From the NCBI RefSeq assembly GCF_963422355.1, contig NC_085100.1, positions 4,471,568 to 4,535,567 on the forward strand: DNA of 64,000 nt, read 5' to 3'. Position 1 is the stretch's first letter. Each line of letters starts with the position of its first letter. This DNA comes from Corticium candelabrum. Lineage: Eukaryota; Porifera; Homoscleromorpha; Homosclerophorida; Plakinidae. Both the position numbers and the translations under genes were made by a program. Below are positions 30,901 through 44,100 of the stretch, one piece after another. The notes under the pieces are model-generated. The model was given only the letters and a program-made list of their open reading frames with translations. It did not search any database and was not told where the DNA came from.

Positions 30901-32561
30901 CAATGCATCAAGTCTTTAAATTTTCAGCTACTGGAGGAAATGAACCCATTCTGGAGCTGGGAGAACCATTTGTTCCCGGATCTGATCAAAATCATTTTTG
31001 CAAACCAGCAGATGTTGCTGTTTTAAGCACAGGAGATTTTTTTGTAGCTGATGGGTAAGAGTTTACCGGCATGTTTGCTCTTTGAGTTCCTGTGTTTCAT
31101 TGAAGTCTTGTTTTATATAATAGGTATTGCAATGAAAGGATAGTTCGTTTTCATTCAGATGGTCGTTATGATACAGAATGGAGTGCTGAAGGCACAGGCA
31201 ATTACTTTCCTGGTGGTAAGTAGTTGTTGGTTGAACTATTGTTCTTAACCAAATGGACTGTTGTGAAGTGTCATTGTCTGGGAGTTCTTATTTTCACGTT
31301 CCACACTCTTTGGCATTGCATAATCAGTACAATGTGGTGTGTGTGGCTGATCGTGAGAATGGACGTATATTGTGCTATCGTTCTGATACCGGCAAGTTTG
31401 TTACTGAGTTCAGTCACAACTTTGGTGGAAAGGTGTATGCTATAGCTTTCAATGACGATGGTAATACAAATGTCATGCATTGTGTATGGGGTAGTGATAA
31501 TAGTCAATTTGTGTTTAGATGCTGTGTTATATGCCGTGAATGGAGGAGATGCTACGAAAGTGAAAGGTTTCACCATCAATGTTGACCATGGCATTATAGA
31601 TACATGGAACTCAAAGCAGGAGGTGATTTTCATTATTGTTTGATTAATTAAGTGTTGTAGAGAAGACTTTAGGGTACAGGGTTCTAGCTAGAACGGTTTT
31701 TACCACCAAATTGAAAGTTGGGAAGGTGCTTTGATGGGGTTGAATGCTGTCCAACCGTCATGTTTTGTACGCTTAGTGTTGACAGGGAAACACGGAATGC
31801 ATGACTGATGATCACAAATGCTGTAAGCTTTACTTGATTCTTGTGAAATTAGAGTTATTTAAAGATTGTGGTCATCCAAATTGTAAACAGAAATGTTCAT
31901 AAGCTTTCAATTAGAAAGCTTAAGTATGGAAGAGTGAAGCCGAATCTCTACAGACCCCAGAGGAACATGGCCAAAAACAATACTGTGGTCTGCGATGGGT
32001 AGGCTAAAACCCTAGCTGGAACCCCAGAGTATCTCCACGTTAGATCTAAGTTAGTAGTGATAGATGTGTGGTTTTGTGTCATTTGGGTTTAAGGTGCTTT
32101 GTGTCTCTGACATTATTTGTATTACGCGACCACCATTTGTTTTTTACTAGACTTCTATTACCCAAGAGTTTGTGTATGCAACTGGGTGACCTGCAGTGGA
32201 TAGGTATATGTAAAACTTTATTGTCTTGTGTTGTTTCTTGTCACCAGGGCATTTCAAAGATTATGGGAATTAGTTATTGATACATACCTGTCATTTAGGA
32301 TAGTGAACATTTGTTGGCTGGATCAAACTGTGTGAAGCAAGTGCAGTAGTTGTTTTTCTAAAATGATTATAAAGTGTTTGCCAGGTCTGTGTAGTGCTGA
32401 GAGGCTTGCAGATTTTGATTGGGGAACAGGCTTGGGACTTCGTACATAGAGGAGCTTGGCTTCACACAAAAAATGAGTTACATCTTAGCTATGGGAATGA
32501 GTGCTCAACTTCGATGTGATACTCTTGTTCATTTATTGGTTGTTTGTTCTTAGGTCTGCTT

Positions 32562-32619
<58 letters not shown>

Positions 32620-33413
32620 TGTGAGTGTGTAAGTGCAGTAGCTAGAAGTTAAAACTGTTTCACTTTCTTTAGAAGTTTGATCGGCCACATGACATAGCAG
32701 TAGGAGCAGATGGTTCTGTCTATGTAGCAGAAATAGGTCCAAACAGAGTTTGGAAGTTTATTCCCATTTCTGGGCTCCAGACAACAGGTAATAACAGTGA
32801 ATGTTTGTGTAGCATGTTTTGTCATGAACTCTTTTTTGTGTGTCCAGAATCGTCAGTCAATAATGTGGATTCATCTGAACATGTACACAAAACAATAGAG
32901 GGATCACATGCAATAACTGGTCAAAGCACTACTGTCACATCATTTGTTACGTCTCAACCTGTAACACCATCTGTAAAACCATCTGTAAAACAAGTAGCGA
33001 CAGTGCAAGGTACCGTTGGCAGTTTTTCTTCACTGCAAGTCAGTGCTACAAGTAAACCTCCACTGACTTCATCTGCTGGGCATTTACTGAACTCAACAAT
33101 AACTACCATACCAGTATCAGAGGCCTCTCTAGACACTGACCAAAATGGTTTGAATCACAGTGTCAGCAAGATACAGAATTCAAATGGACAAGTAAACCGC
33201 AACTCATCGTCATCAAACGAAGGGTTTCACACTAGTCTGCTGCCAATCATCCTTGTATCATGCTTGGTAGCAGTTCCTTTAATTCTTCTTGTTGTGCTTG
33301 CGCTGGCTCGACGATTTCCTGGTGTTAATCTTAGAGGCTACAAAAAGGAGATTGAGAAGTTCAGTAAGACTTCTTATGATCTTATTAAACAGGAGGATTA
33401 CGATTCAGAGTAG
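21983..33413 (+). CDS. PAM: Peptidylglycine alpha-amidating monooxygenase (PHM + PAL, membrane form)
   Basis: Nineteen exons: 21983-22168, 22229-22289, 22363-22447, 22506-22597, 22668-22800, 22857-22924, 22985-23065, 23130-23206, 25018-25068, 25128-25180, 25236-25510, 25822-26113, 26171-26287, 30839-31054, 31124-31219, 31285-31460, 31519-31622, 32673-32787, 32848-33413 (2844 nt, 947 aa). Order: signal peptide; PHM domain with all copper ligands, HHMLLFGC (His95/96), LQIHYG (His161), RVHAH (His231/233) and DEMCNFY (Met303); an acidic Asp-rich linker (~405-440); PAL domain ([59 protein letters not shown]); a Ser/Thr-rich stalk; one TM helix (~889-912) and a 35-residue acidic cytosolic tail. PAM converts Gly-extended peptides to C-terminal amides in secretory granules, using copper, ascorbate and O2, then zinc. 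Human PAM is ~970 aa. Both activities appear intact. Confidence 0.96.
23207..25017. other. Large PAM intron
   Basis: 1.8-kb intron between PHM exons. Contains repeats of GATCTGGATC-like sequence (23255-23690) and the perfect 18-bp palindrome CCCGGGCCATGGCCCGGG at 24604-24621. No coding evidence. Confidence 0.6.
26786..27003 (+). repeat. Dispersed repeat, copy 2
   Basis: Second copy of the repeat at 13955-14160, in the 4.5-kb PAM intron. Same order of shared blocks, from the GGACTTCGTAAAAGTCATG block to TGGCAACCACAGGCAAT. Same strand as copy 1. Confidence 0.7.
27506..28102. mobile_element. Non-autonomous TIR element (MITE-like) with TTA target duplication
   Basis: A 597-bp element in the PAM intron. 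Ends are inverted repeats: left AGCCCGGTTCACAGTACGA, right its reverse complement TCGTACTGTGAACCGGGCT. Direct TTA repeats flank it (27503-27505 and 28103-28105), as expected for PIF/Harbinger-type insertions. The interior is rich in GACGCTCGC-like subrepeats near the right end. No transposase. Confidence 0.82.
32563..32616. repeat. (GT)n microsatellite
   Basis: GT run in a PAM intron, ending about 55 bp before the acceptor of the exon at 32673. Confidence 0.95.
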
Positions 33414-33684
33414 ACGGTTGTTGGTGTGGTTATGTATATAGATTCAGCTGGTATAATCTGATCAAAATACAGTAGAATGTATTGCTGTTCTAGTATGTTT
33501 GCTTGTTGGATATACGGGATACGTGCACATCCGGGGAATACAGACTTGTATACGTGGCCTGCTACGTTCCGTTGTTGTTGTACCTCACTTTGGTTCATAC
33601 AGCTATAATCGGATCCTTCTTATTATCCAGCCGTTTAGGACGTCTCATGCATTTATTGTGACTGTGGAGTGATTGTAGACATAC
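33414..33684. other. Short intergenic gap between PAM and Sec24
   Basis: Only 271 bp separate the PAM stop from the Sec24 start on the same strand. It must contain the PAM 3' end and the Sec24 promoter unless Sec24 has an upstream untranslated exon. No canonical AATAAA signal was recognised. Confidence 0.6.
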
Positions 33685-36600
33685 ATGATGTACAACGCAC
33701 AGCAGCCATGGCAGCCGCCGCCGTCAGCAGGCACATACGGTGGACAGAGCGGTCCCCCAAGAACAAGCGGCTTTCCGCCTCAGAGACCTCCCGGGCAAGG
33801 AGCGCCGAATTTCAGACCTCAGCCGCAGACTGGGACTTTTGATATGGCAGGTTCACGACCTCCTACACAACAATACCCAGGCGCTTTAGGAGCACCAACT
33901 CAACAGCAACAGCATCAGAGTCAACAGACACCGCAAGGTGGTTGGTACCAACAACCACAACAAAGAGGGCAACAACCTGGTTCTGTGCAAGCTTCGTATT
34001 ATGGTCAAGGAACAGGTGCTGCAAGTCATGTAAGATGATGGCCTGATGTTGTGTGAAGAAGTGGAACATCGTTTCTGTCTCTGATTAGATGACTAGGCAG
34101 ATGAACCAACTTTCTGTTGGTCAGCAACCAATGAGTCAGCCTGGCATGGGCTTGTCTGGAGCAAGTGTACGTGAGAATGATTGTGCTCAGTCAATTATTG
34201 TAATTCTTAACTTTTAGTGTGTTATTTAATATAGTATCTCTGCTTAATTAATGCAAAGCAAAATTATTTTACGTAAATATTTGTGTTTTTCTGTAGTCTA
34301 GTGGTATAATCTCTCAGGATGTTTTATCTTTAATTAAATATGGGGTTTTTAACTTACCTACCTAATGATGTCCAGCGACTACGAACTGGTCCAGGTTGCC
34401 AACAAGTAGTGTTATAAGGCTATCAAAACTAACTGGTATCATATAGACTAGTGATCAAGTCTTTGCTATGCTATGTGCAAGTGTACAGAGTTCGCTTGAG
34501 AGAATTTTGCCTATCTGTTAACAGCAAAGTTTTTGGTGAAGTAATGCTTAATTGGCTATGTGATTTCAATCACAGAATGACAATCTTTCACTGCATTTTC
34601 AGATTACATGATCAACATTGTAAGAAGTATGTAGAATCTTGCTAATTCAAACAGCTCTCACAGATTCATTTAAATTTAAACTGCTTGGACTAACAAATTT
34701 GTTTGGATTTGCGAAAACATCTCATACATGCCTGCTTGAACCAAACATATAGAGAGCTCTCCAGCTCTTTATAGCTTAGGGGTGCATTTCTTTTACCTAA
34801 TCCAGCTAATCCAGATTAGATGGATTAGCTAATCCGTCTAATCTATGTATAGGCTGGATTGGCTGGATGAGCTGGATTAGCTAATCCATCTAATCTGGAT
34901 TAGCTGGATTAGGTAAAAGAAATGCACCCTGGGTCATTGTTGCTAGTTCATGTAGATTCCGTGCATTCTTGTAGCTTAGTTGATCTTGTAGCTTAGATCA
35001 GTTCTGTTTTTTTGTATGGTGGAGGTATGCACTGTATCAAATATTTGCCAATTACACATTATTGATTAGATTTGTAGTAGTGAGACAGTGATGACAGGTT
35101 AGATAGTAACCTTTGCGACATGTGCAACTATGTGGAGATCAAACCTGGACTCTAACCGTTAGACAGTGATTCGATTCCGGGGTCACTTGGCCATTGTTGA
35201 CCAAGAAGCTAGAGTTGACATTTCTGCTCATGAGTTTAGGGAGGCCGCTTTCAGAAGACATTCTTTGACTTACAAATGCTTAATCCAATTACCCGTCATA
35301 TGCCTCTTCATACTCTCCTTTTTCTGTCAGGAACTAGACAAAAAGCACCTACATGAACAAAGAGTTACAAGTAGAATGGGGATTGCTTATTGTGTTGTCT
35401 TGCACATGTGGAGCCAGTGAAATAGCAACAACCTTTGTGTTTGTGTGGCTCTCGGTCAAAGGCAATGTCCACAGACATTAACATATATACCCCTAGCCAC
35501 AGCTGATTTATATTATTGTTTTTTATTTTCAAATACGGCGTGCTGTATTGCCTTGTTTAAATACTGTCTCCAAACATATGCTGCCCAAATAAACACTGCT
35601 GCTTTACGAGGGCTGAAAGCATTAATGCCACCCCCAAATAAACACTGCCCTCAAATATGATGGCAGTTCTTGAAAAAGACATAGCCATACATGGGTAGTT
35701 GTAGAGACTGTTATGACGTTTTCAGCCTAAGTAATGCTCTGGTTTGGGAGATGGCTGAGGATTGATCTGGTTTTGTAGCTGGTCAGCATTGTACTGAGCT
35801 TTACTGTGTAAAAATAATAATAGTACTTGTAAATATGTATTTGTTTTTTGGTGTTTTAAGGTTTCTTCATTGTCTCAAATGGCTCCTGGTGTCTCATCAG
35901 GTCCACCAGCTGGTCCTCGATTGCTCCCTCAGCAGCAGAATGCAGCAGGAGGAAATCTACAGCCCTCTACATCACAAGAACCTCTAGTACATCTGTCTGG
36001 TCACTGGCCGTCTGTAGGTGGAGGAGCTGTGCCTTCTGGTACTCAATCTTCTGGTATGCAATCTTCTATCGGGGTGTCAGCTGGCATGCCTCAAATGGTT
36101 AGCCAACCTCAAGTGGCTGGACACCCATCACAGATTTCTTCATCTAGACCAGTCGGTCCTCCATCTGGTATGTTTCAACATTATAGTGGACAACCAGGGT
36201 TAGGGATGACATCGTCTTCAGGACAGAGCATGGGACCTCCTTCAGGACCAGGTATGGGGTCTTCTTTAGGACCAGGTATTGGACCACCTTCAGGACCAGG
36301 AATGGGACCGCCTTCAGGACCAGGAATGGGACCGCCTTCGGGACCAGGTTTTGGGCCTTCGGGACCAGGTTTTGGGCCTTCAGGAGGAATGGGACATCCT
36401 GGGATGGTAGGAATGCATTGTACTAATCAACCTTCTGGTCTTTCTGGACCTGGTATGGGAGGTCCTCCATCACCAACAGGACAGCCTGGATATCAACAGT
36501 CTCCTCAACCCGCAGGCCCCAGTTTGGAAAACATGCCATCAGCAGTATGCCAAATCTGTTGTCAGGCAGTGTGAAGAGAATAATGTTGTGTTTGGTAGGT

Positions 36601-39600
36601 GGCTGTTTACAAGGCAGATCAAGAAAATCGTGGCAGTATGCCTTACATGACCAATGACAGAGGCATTGTACCTCCTTTTATAACTACTAAATTCCAGGCT
36701 ATCGATAATGGTATTCTCACTCTTTCTCTTTACATTGTAAAAATGGTCTCATTGACTGTCTGTTGTCAATAATGTAAGGCAACTGTAATCCAAGATACCT
36801 GAGGTCTACATTGTATTGTGCACCTGCATCAAATGATCTTTTGAATCAATGTAAAATTCCTTTTGCTGTGATTGCGCAACCATTTGCAATAATTCCAGAA
36901 AATGAAGTGAGATGCCAGTTTGTGTCAATTATCAATGTATGTAATTCATTGGTATTTTCAGGTTCCATTGCAACTTGTAGATCATGGACCTGGTGGTCCT
37001 ATTCGTTCACGTCGTGGGCGTGGGTACATTAACCCATTTGTTCAGTTCACGGATGGTGGTCGTTGCTTTTTGGATCGGTTGGATGGTTTCACAAATGAGG
37101 GTATCCTTAGTTATTGCATCTTGGTTTGATCATGGTTTGGATTTGTTGTTTGTCCAGTGCCTCCAGAGTATTTCTGTCATTTGGATCATCGTGGTATGAG
37201 GGCTGACTTGGACAGGAGGCCTGAGCTACAGTATGGTTCAGTGGAGTTTGTAGCAACATCAGAATATTGCAAGGTGATGTGAGATCATGTGAAAGAGGTG
37301 TAAGAGTTGATTAAAGTAAATTAGGAAGTTTCAAATTTGGTTGCAGTTTTAACATGTTTTTAGTTTGCGGGAGATACGGTAGATATGATTTACTGCATGA
37401 AAGTTGGTAATAACAATGGACTTGTTTTCTCTGTTTTTGAAATGTTGAGTATGAAAACAAGATAAATATAAGTGGCACTTGAATCATTTGGTAGATGCAC
37501 TTCTGGTATTGGATATTTATTTATTTATTTGAAAGGCTGCTGTTGAGTCTTTGGTTGCTACTTTTAAGACAACGTTCCTGCTTTCAGTTGCACCAAGATA
37601 CGTCCAATTTTCAGATTTAAGCGAGAGTCAGCTGCTGGCTGACTCATTGATTATTTCTTAGAGAATGTAAGTTACGGTGATGCTAACTTTAGCACTGCAA
37701 ATCTAGAATTAGTGAATAGCATGTGTGAATGTCTCTTATTGTCAAAACTTACACCATTAAAAACTACTGTCAAAACAAAATCTTGTCTGGTCTTGCTCGA
37801 ATTAATCTAGCATTTTGTTTGACATAATGGTACTACACATTACCCTGAGTTTATTCATTCAATATCAATTTAGATTCTGGTGAGTTTATTTTCCACTGTT
37901 GTCCTTAGAGAATTTGGCTACTGAGTTAGGTAGTGAAGTGTTTTTACCTCAGTGGCTTGAACAAATTCTATTTGCAGACAGTTCTTTTGCCATACTGTCC
38001 TTTTTTCTTTAGTTGTTTGTAATAAGCTGTAGTGCCTTTGCGAGTACTAATATTACAGTTATGAGGGAATGCTTCGAAAGAATCAGCTCTGATATGTCAG
38101 GTTTAGCCTTTGCATTGATAGATAACTGTTTTAGCTCAAGTTCATGAATGGTTAAGTCTGGCGTGTTTGTCTTGGACTGTCTGACTATCTATTGTCAAAT
38201 AGTCTGCTGATCAGGTGAAGACAGCAGCTTCTGTCTCTACAGTTCTCTTTTCTTTCTTCTCTTTGCCTCTTGTTTCTCTGCTTTGTATTGTCTTTCTCTC
38301 TTTCTCATTTTTCCTTGCCTCTCATTGTCATTTCTTTATCTGCTTTCTTAACTGTTTGTGTACTTGTACTGTGGTGTTAGATTTCTACCCTTTTTATATA
38401 TCATTACTACTCTAAACTTGATTGATTTATTATGTTTAGGAGGGAAAGTTTCCCAAACCACCTGCATATCTCTTTGTAGTGGATGTTGGCTACAATAGCA
38501 TACAGTCTGGAATGCTTTCGCTGTGGGCATCGTCTATTCTAGAACTGCTAGACAATCTGCCTAAGGAAAGAGGAGCAGAAACATCAACTATTCGAGTTGG
38601 GTTCATAACCTATGGCAAAGCAATACAATTCTTTAAACTAAAGGTTGTTGTGTTGCTTCTTTGTATTGTAATCACCTGTTGACTTGTTTACATATGCAAG
38701 GAAACTCAAACTCAACCACAAGTGATGGTTCTCACTGACATTGCAGATGTGTTTATGCCTCTTCTGGAAGGATTTGTTGTTGATTTGGAGGAAGCAAGGC
38801 CTGTAATAGAAAGGTAAGTAGTTAGGAACATAATGAAATGATTGTATAATTGTTGGGAAAAGGGATGTAGTTGTAGTTTGAGCATTTGAGGTTTAAAGTG
38901 TTGTTTGTATACATCATGTATCTGCACTAATCACATCAGTTGTAATCCACAACTACTATTGCTGCCATTTGCTACAGTGTACACACATAATATCACATTA
39001 CTCTTTACTTGGGTCTCACTTGGTGAGTTTACACAAAATATCTTTCTAAGTGAGCAATGCCAGGTGCTTGACCTCAGGCCAGCTGCTTGAACTGTCTGTG
39101 CTATTCACAAGGTTTTTTGTTAGAGACAGTCATAGTCATAATGGACACAAGTGAAGTTGCAAATGCTGGCACATGTCTTTATTATCCTTCACAAATATTG
39201 CTTTCTATTAATTTGGTGTCGTTATGTGGACTGTGTATTGGTGTTTCTGATCATTATATGCAAACCATGATGTGAGAGAGAAAAAATTATTTGCTAGAAA
39301 AGTAAGGGTCAGTATGGTGTCAAATGGAGGTGATGGGTTGGGTCAAGGGCGTCACATGTGTCTCAAAAGTGAAGGGGCTCATCAATAAAGTTGAATATGT
39401 GACGTCATAGAAAACGCGTAACATGCCAAAACTAAAATGTTTTAGGACCGCTTGATTCTCAAACTGCCTGAGATTAAATGCAATAATAATTTTAATGAAC
39501 CACGCCCTCAAAAAGTGGGGCTAGCGCCTACGCTAGCCCATAGTACGTGACGCCCTTGACTGGGTGTTGCTTACAGTTGCATCAGGAATCTGTCATACTG

Positions 39601-41105
39601 ATGAGCAACTTAGCAGCATCAATGCTCTACACCCGTACCCTTATCTCTCTTACTCAGACATCTGAGATCCAGGCATGTTTGACACATTCAGCTCAAGACA
39701 AAACAGAATATTGACTTTGTGTAATTTAATTCAGGATGAGGGTTTACTGATTGAGTACAGACTTTTATGTATTTTGAGAAAGACAACTAACTTCTACTTT
39801 ATTTTTGAGTGAAGACTGTATTGTAAAGAAGCGTAGAGGATACTCTAACCAATCGCCTCAACTGAACATGACATTCAGTGGGTTGCTATATATTAGAAGG
39901 GTCAATACTCTAGTCGGTAGTGAAGTACTGGAAGTTTATGTTATTATGTGTTGTGTAAAAGTGTGACTAACTACAGCTATGGATACTTTGTTGCAAATTT
40001 GACTAATAGGTTATTAAGGCAATGCTCAGTGTTACTATTGTGGCGCCAAGTATGAGAATACATATGGCAACCAAGGGAATGTCTGTTAGACTTGTTTAAA
40101 AGATTGAGATTTGTGCTCCTTTTTCTGTAGTCTTATGCAACAGCTTCCTGAGATGTATAATCAATCATCTGGTAGTGATGGGATTCTAGGACCAGCAGTC
40201 AAGGCAGGGATGGAAGCTTTGAAGGTGGAAAGAGAAAGAGAAAGCTTGCTTAGTTAACAAACAATGAAGCTGTTTTACAGGCTGCTGGTTGCCCTGGAAA
40301 GCTATTTGTTTTCCATTCCACATTTCCATCATCTGAAATTCCAGGAAAACTACAAAACAGAGAAGACAGGAAGCTTCTTCTGACAGAGAAAGAAAAGGCA
40401 ATTTGCTTTTGTTGCTTTGACACCTTGAATACTTATTACTGTACTATTTTGCTCAGACTCAATATGCCCATCAGACAACGTACTATCGTAAACTGGCTGA
40501 AGAGTGTGTAGATGCTGGCGTGTCTGTTGACTTGTTTCTTTTTGTCAATCAATACATTGATGTACCAACAGTTGGCACTTTGTCTAGTACCACTGGAGGG
40601 AAAATATATAAATACAAGAACTTCAGAGTAAGATTACCTGTGAGCAGGGGTTGTGCATGAGTATATCTTGATGTCTTTGCAGGCTGCCATAGATGGTAAC
40701 CAGTTTCTGCAGGATCTGAGCAAACGGTTAAGTGTGCCCATGGCGTTTGATGCAATAATGAGAGTTCGATGTAGTCCAGGTGTGTGTGACAGTATGGAAC
40801 ACATGTCTGGTGTTATCTGTAATGGTCAGCTGTGTTAGGAATTAGAGCTGTTGATTTCTATGGGAATTTCTTTATGAACAACACAACTGATGTTCAGTTG
40901 GCATGTGTAGATCCAGAAACAGTAAATTTGCATCAATCAGATTGTTATAGTGACATTGTGTGACTGTTTCCTATTGCAGAGTGTGGCAGTGGATATTAAA
41001 CATGATGATAAACTTGATGACAGAGAAGGTGCTTACATTCAGGTGGAGGAATATTACTAAGCTTGTAGAAGTACAAGTGTATTGTGCAGATAAATTAGCT
41101 AATTG

Positions 41106-41151
<46 letters not shown>

Positions 41152-44100
41152 CTGTAGATTAGTTTGTCAGTAGCCAGTACTTAATGTTAAGTGGCACTAG
41201 AAACAGGAGTGGCTTGACTAGAAACGCTAGGTATGTATTCGCTTTGGCTCAGGGTGCTTGCATTTCGGTCATTAGAGTTATTTGTAGCATCAGCCAAAAT
41301 TATGAAATGAATAAATTGGCTTGAGTGCTGATGAATCGTTAAACCAAAGAATGATTGTGTGACAGTTATGGTCAGTTGTCAGCTCTTACCTATAACTGGA
41401 TGATAACATGCTTATGATGTAGGCTGCTTTGCTTACAGTGCACTTTGCTTTATAAGCAATCACATTAGTTGCTAAATTGTTTGGGGCCTTAAGGAATGAT
41501 GTGTAAACCAACTGTTTAATGTACAGAGTATTCCATCTTGCATATGCTCACAATCTGCCAAAGATTGAAAACTAAACTTTGTAAAGTTGTTGAATAATGG
41601 TTACTTTGTTTACCAGAGCCCGGTGATTGCCTGTTGTCACTGGCATGTGTCCCGTTATGTAATGTGTGAAGAAAGGACATTAGTCTTGTTCTTTGAAACG
41701 TATTTAGACGAAAAATGTTTGGCTCATTGTTACAAAGTGCTAGAGCGATATGTTTTCACATTTGTGTGTATTACAAAATTGCGAATGCACCAGTTGCACA
41801 GGAGTGCAGGGTTACAGGGAGATGATGTGGCTAGATACGCTGATTTTGCCAACTTGTTAATTTGTCAAACTTTGGACAAACCAATTATGGCAAATATAGC
41901 AGAGTGGATTGTACACCTGATACTGTAGCATAGCAACTAAGTCTCAATATAATATGTGCATTTCATCAGTCTTTTTAAGAGGCTGCTACCATTTCAAACT
42001 AAAGACGTTTCTAGTGCAGCATGTACTTGATAGCTGCATTTACAGTTTAGTGCAGTGTCTCCATCTGCGACATTTTGAATGTGTCCAACTTTCTGTAACC
42101 AGATGACTCGACTGCTTAGCATAGACTTCAGTTATTGCAGTACTGTATCTGAATTTTTGGTGTGTCTATTTGCCTGGCTGCTACCTTGCTTGCTTGCATT
42201 TTTGTGTGTTTGGTTGGGTTTGTTTGTTTGAGATGTGTGTCGTGTGTTACACGACTGTTTTTGTAGGTGGCTTTGCTTTACACGAGTATGACTGGACAAA
42301 GGCGGATTCGTGTGCACAACCTTGCATTACAGTGCTCATCTCAACTGTCAGATCTCTATCGTAGTGTTGACATTCATGCGCTTATGACCTTTCTGTCAAA
42401 GAAAGGTAAGATACTGGCCGATGGAACTTTGCTGGCTGAAATCTGTAATTTTTATGTCTTTGTAGCTCTCTTTCTAATGCTTAGCACTCCTTATAAGACA
42501 ATCAATGAACGACTCACAGAACAATGTGCTGTCATGTTGGCATGCTATAGGAAGCATTGCTCAGCACAGTCATCAGCTGGACAAGTCAGTCGATATCAAT
42601 GACTGCATGGCAAGTGTCTTTCAAGTGTGTTGTTTTATAGCTAATTCTTCCAGAGTGTATGAAGCTTCTGCCATTGTATGCTACTTGTATTTTGAAAAAC
42701 GAATGTCTAAGAGGGGGTGAGTAGTGATGTGTATGTACCGGTATGCACCAAAGTATGTCAGGTTTGTCAGTAGATTTGATTTACTAAGTTAAGTAAGGCG
42801 ATGATTACAATGGAGTGTATGATTGCATGTTATGAAGTGATGATGGAGTTTCTTTTATGGATTTGTCTATGTACTCCACTGACGTTATGTGTACATGGAT
42901 ATTGTGTTTGCATAATGTTTAATTTCGGATACATGCTACTGGTACAAAGGAAGTCTAATGAGTAAGGAATTAGGAACTTTTAATAAATGTCAAACGTTGA
43001 AACTGAGGTGGTAGAAGTTAAGGCGCACAGCTGTGATGTTGTAGCTTACCACAGCAACATAATGGGTGTACTTTGGACATTGTTTTCCAGGCTGTTCTGG
43101 AGACAGGAAGTGGGAGTTAGAACTGAAAATGAGGGTGTGTCAGAACTGTTGGAACTGACAGAACCAGAACTAAAAAAATCGAACGGAATGAACCGGAACT
43201 GATAACCGAAACAATGCCAATGCCTACTACGGCTTCATCATCTACCGATCCATCAACTACCAGAGCGACTTAAGCTAACAGCGCCTCTTGTTGATCTTGT
43301 GATGGACGCCAATCTTCTTGAAATGGAGTGATAGAGTACACGAAACTATCAGTATTGCTGTCTGCAAATGATGCAATCACTCTTCCCGGACTTTTACAGG
43401 AAAGAGGCATGTCAGTTCAGCCTTGGACTTCCAGACCAGAGATCACGCCGTCAGTTCTAGCTGTTCCAGCTCCTTGGACAAAACTGTAGGAATTAGTTCG
43501 AACAGTTCCAGAACTAAATCGAACACGAGTTCTAGCAGTTCTAGAACTGCCGGAACTGCAAATCGAATGAGCCCTTAATGTTTTGATCAGGGGTTCAGGC
43601 AACTTGACCAACTGTTGGTTGAATCTTTTTCATGTGAGGTTTAGACAATTGGATATACTCGCAGGAACAATCTAATCAAAAAAGGCTATGCCACACGATT
43701 ATTGCTAGTTCTGATCAACAATAATTTTAGTCGTAAGAGGGTTGTTGGTTGTTAGTGTAAAAATGAAGGTAGCATAAAATGAAGGTACTGTCTACTCTTT
43801 TCTTACTCACTGATATTTGTTTGTTTATTTTGGTAAAAATGCAGACAGTAGGGGTTTGGCAGCGAAGTGCTTATGCACTTGTAGTTAACTACGACATTGT
43901 TCTTTTGTTGCAGACAGATTTCTGTTATAGAGATTTAAAATGTACTCCACTTCAAATCAGTTTAAAACTCGTTGACTGATGCAATGCAACACAAGATGTT
44001 GCATTGGTCTGATACAAAAAGGAAAGATTTCTACTTATAACTATCTAAGACTTACCATTATGCAATCTTTAATTTTTTTCGGTTAGTTTAATTAGAGTTG

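Noticed and set aside
43080..43575. Inverted-repeat element of GAACTG/CAGTTC words in a Sec24 intron
   Set aside because: Words are scattered in both orientations without two alignable arms.
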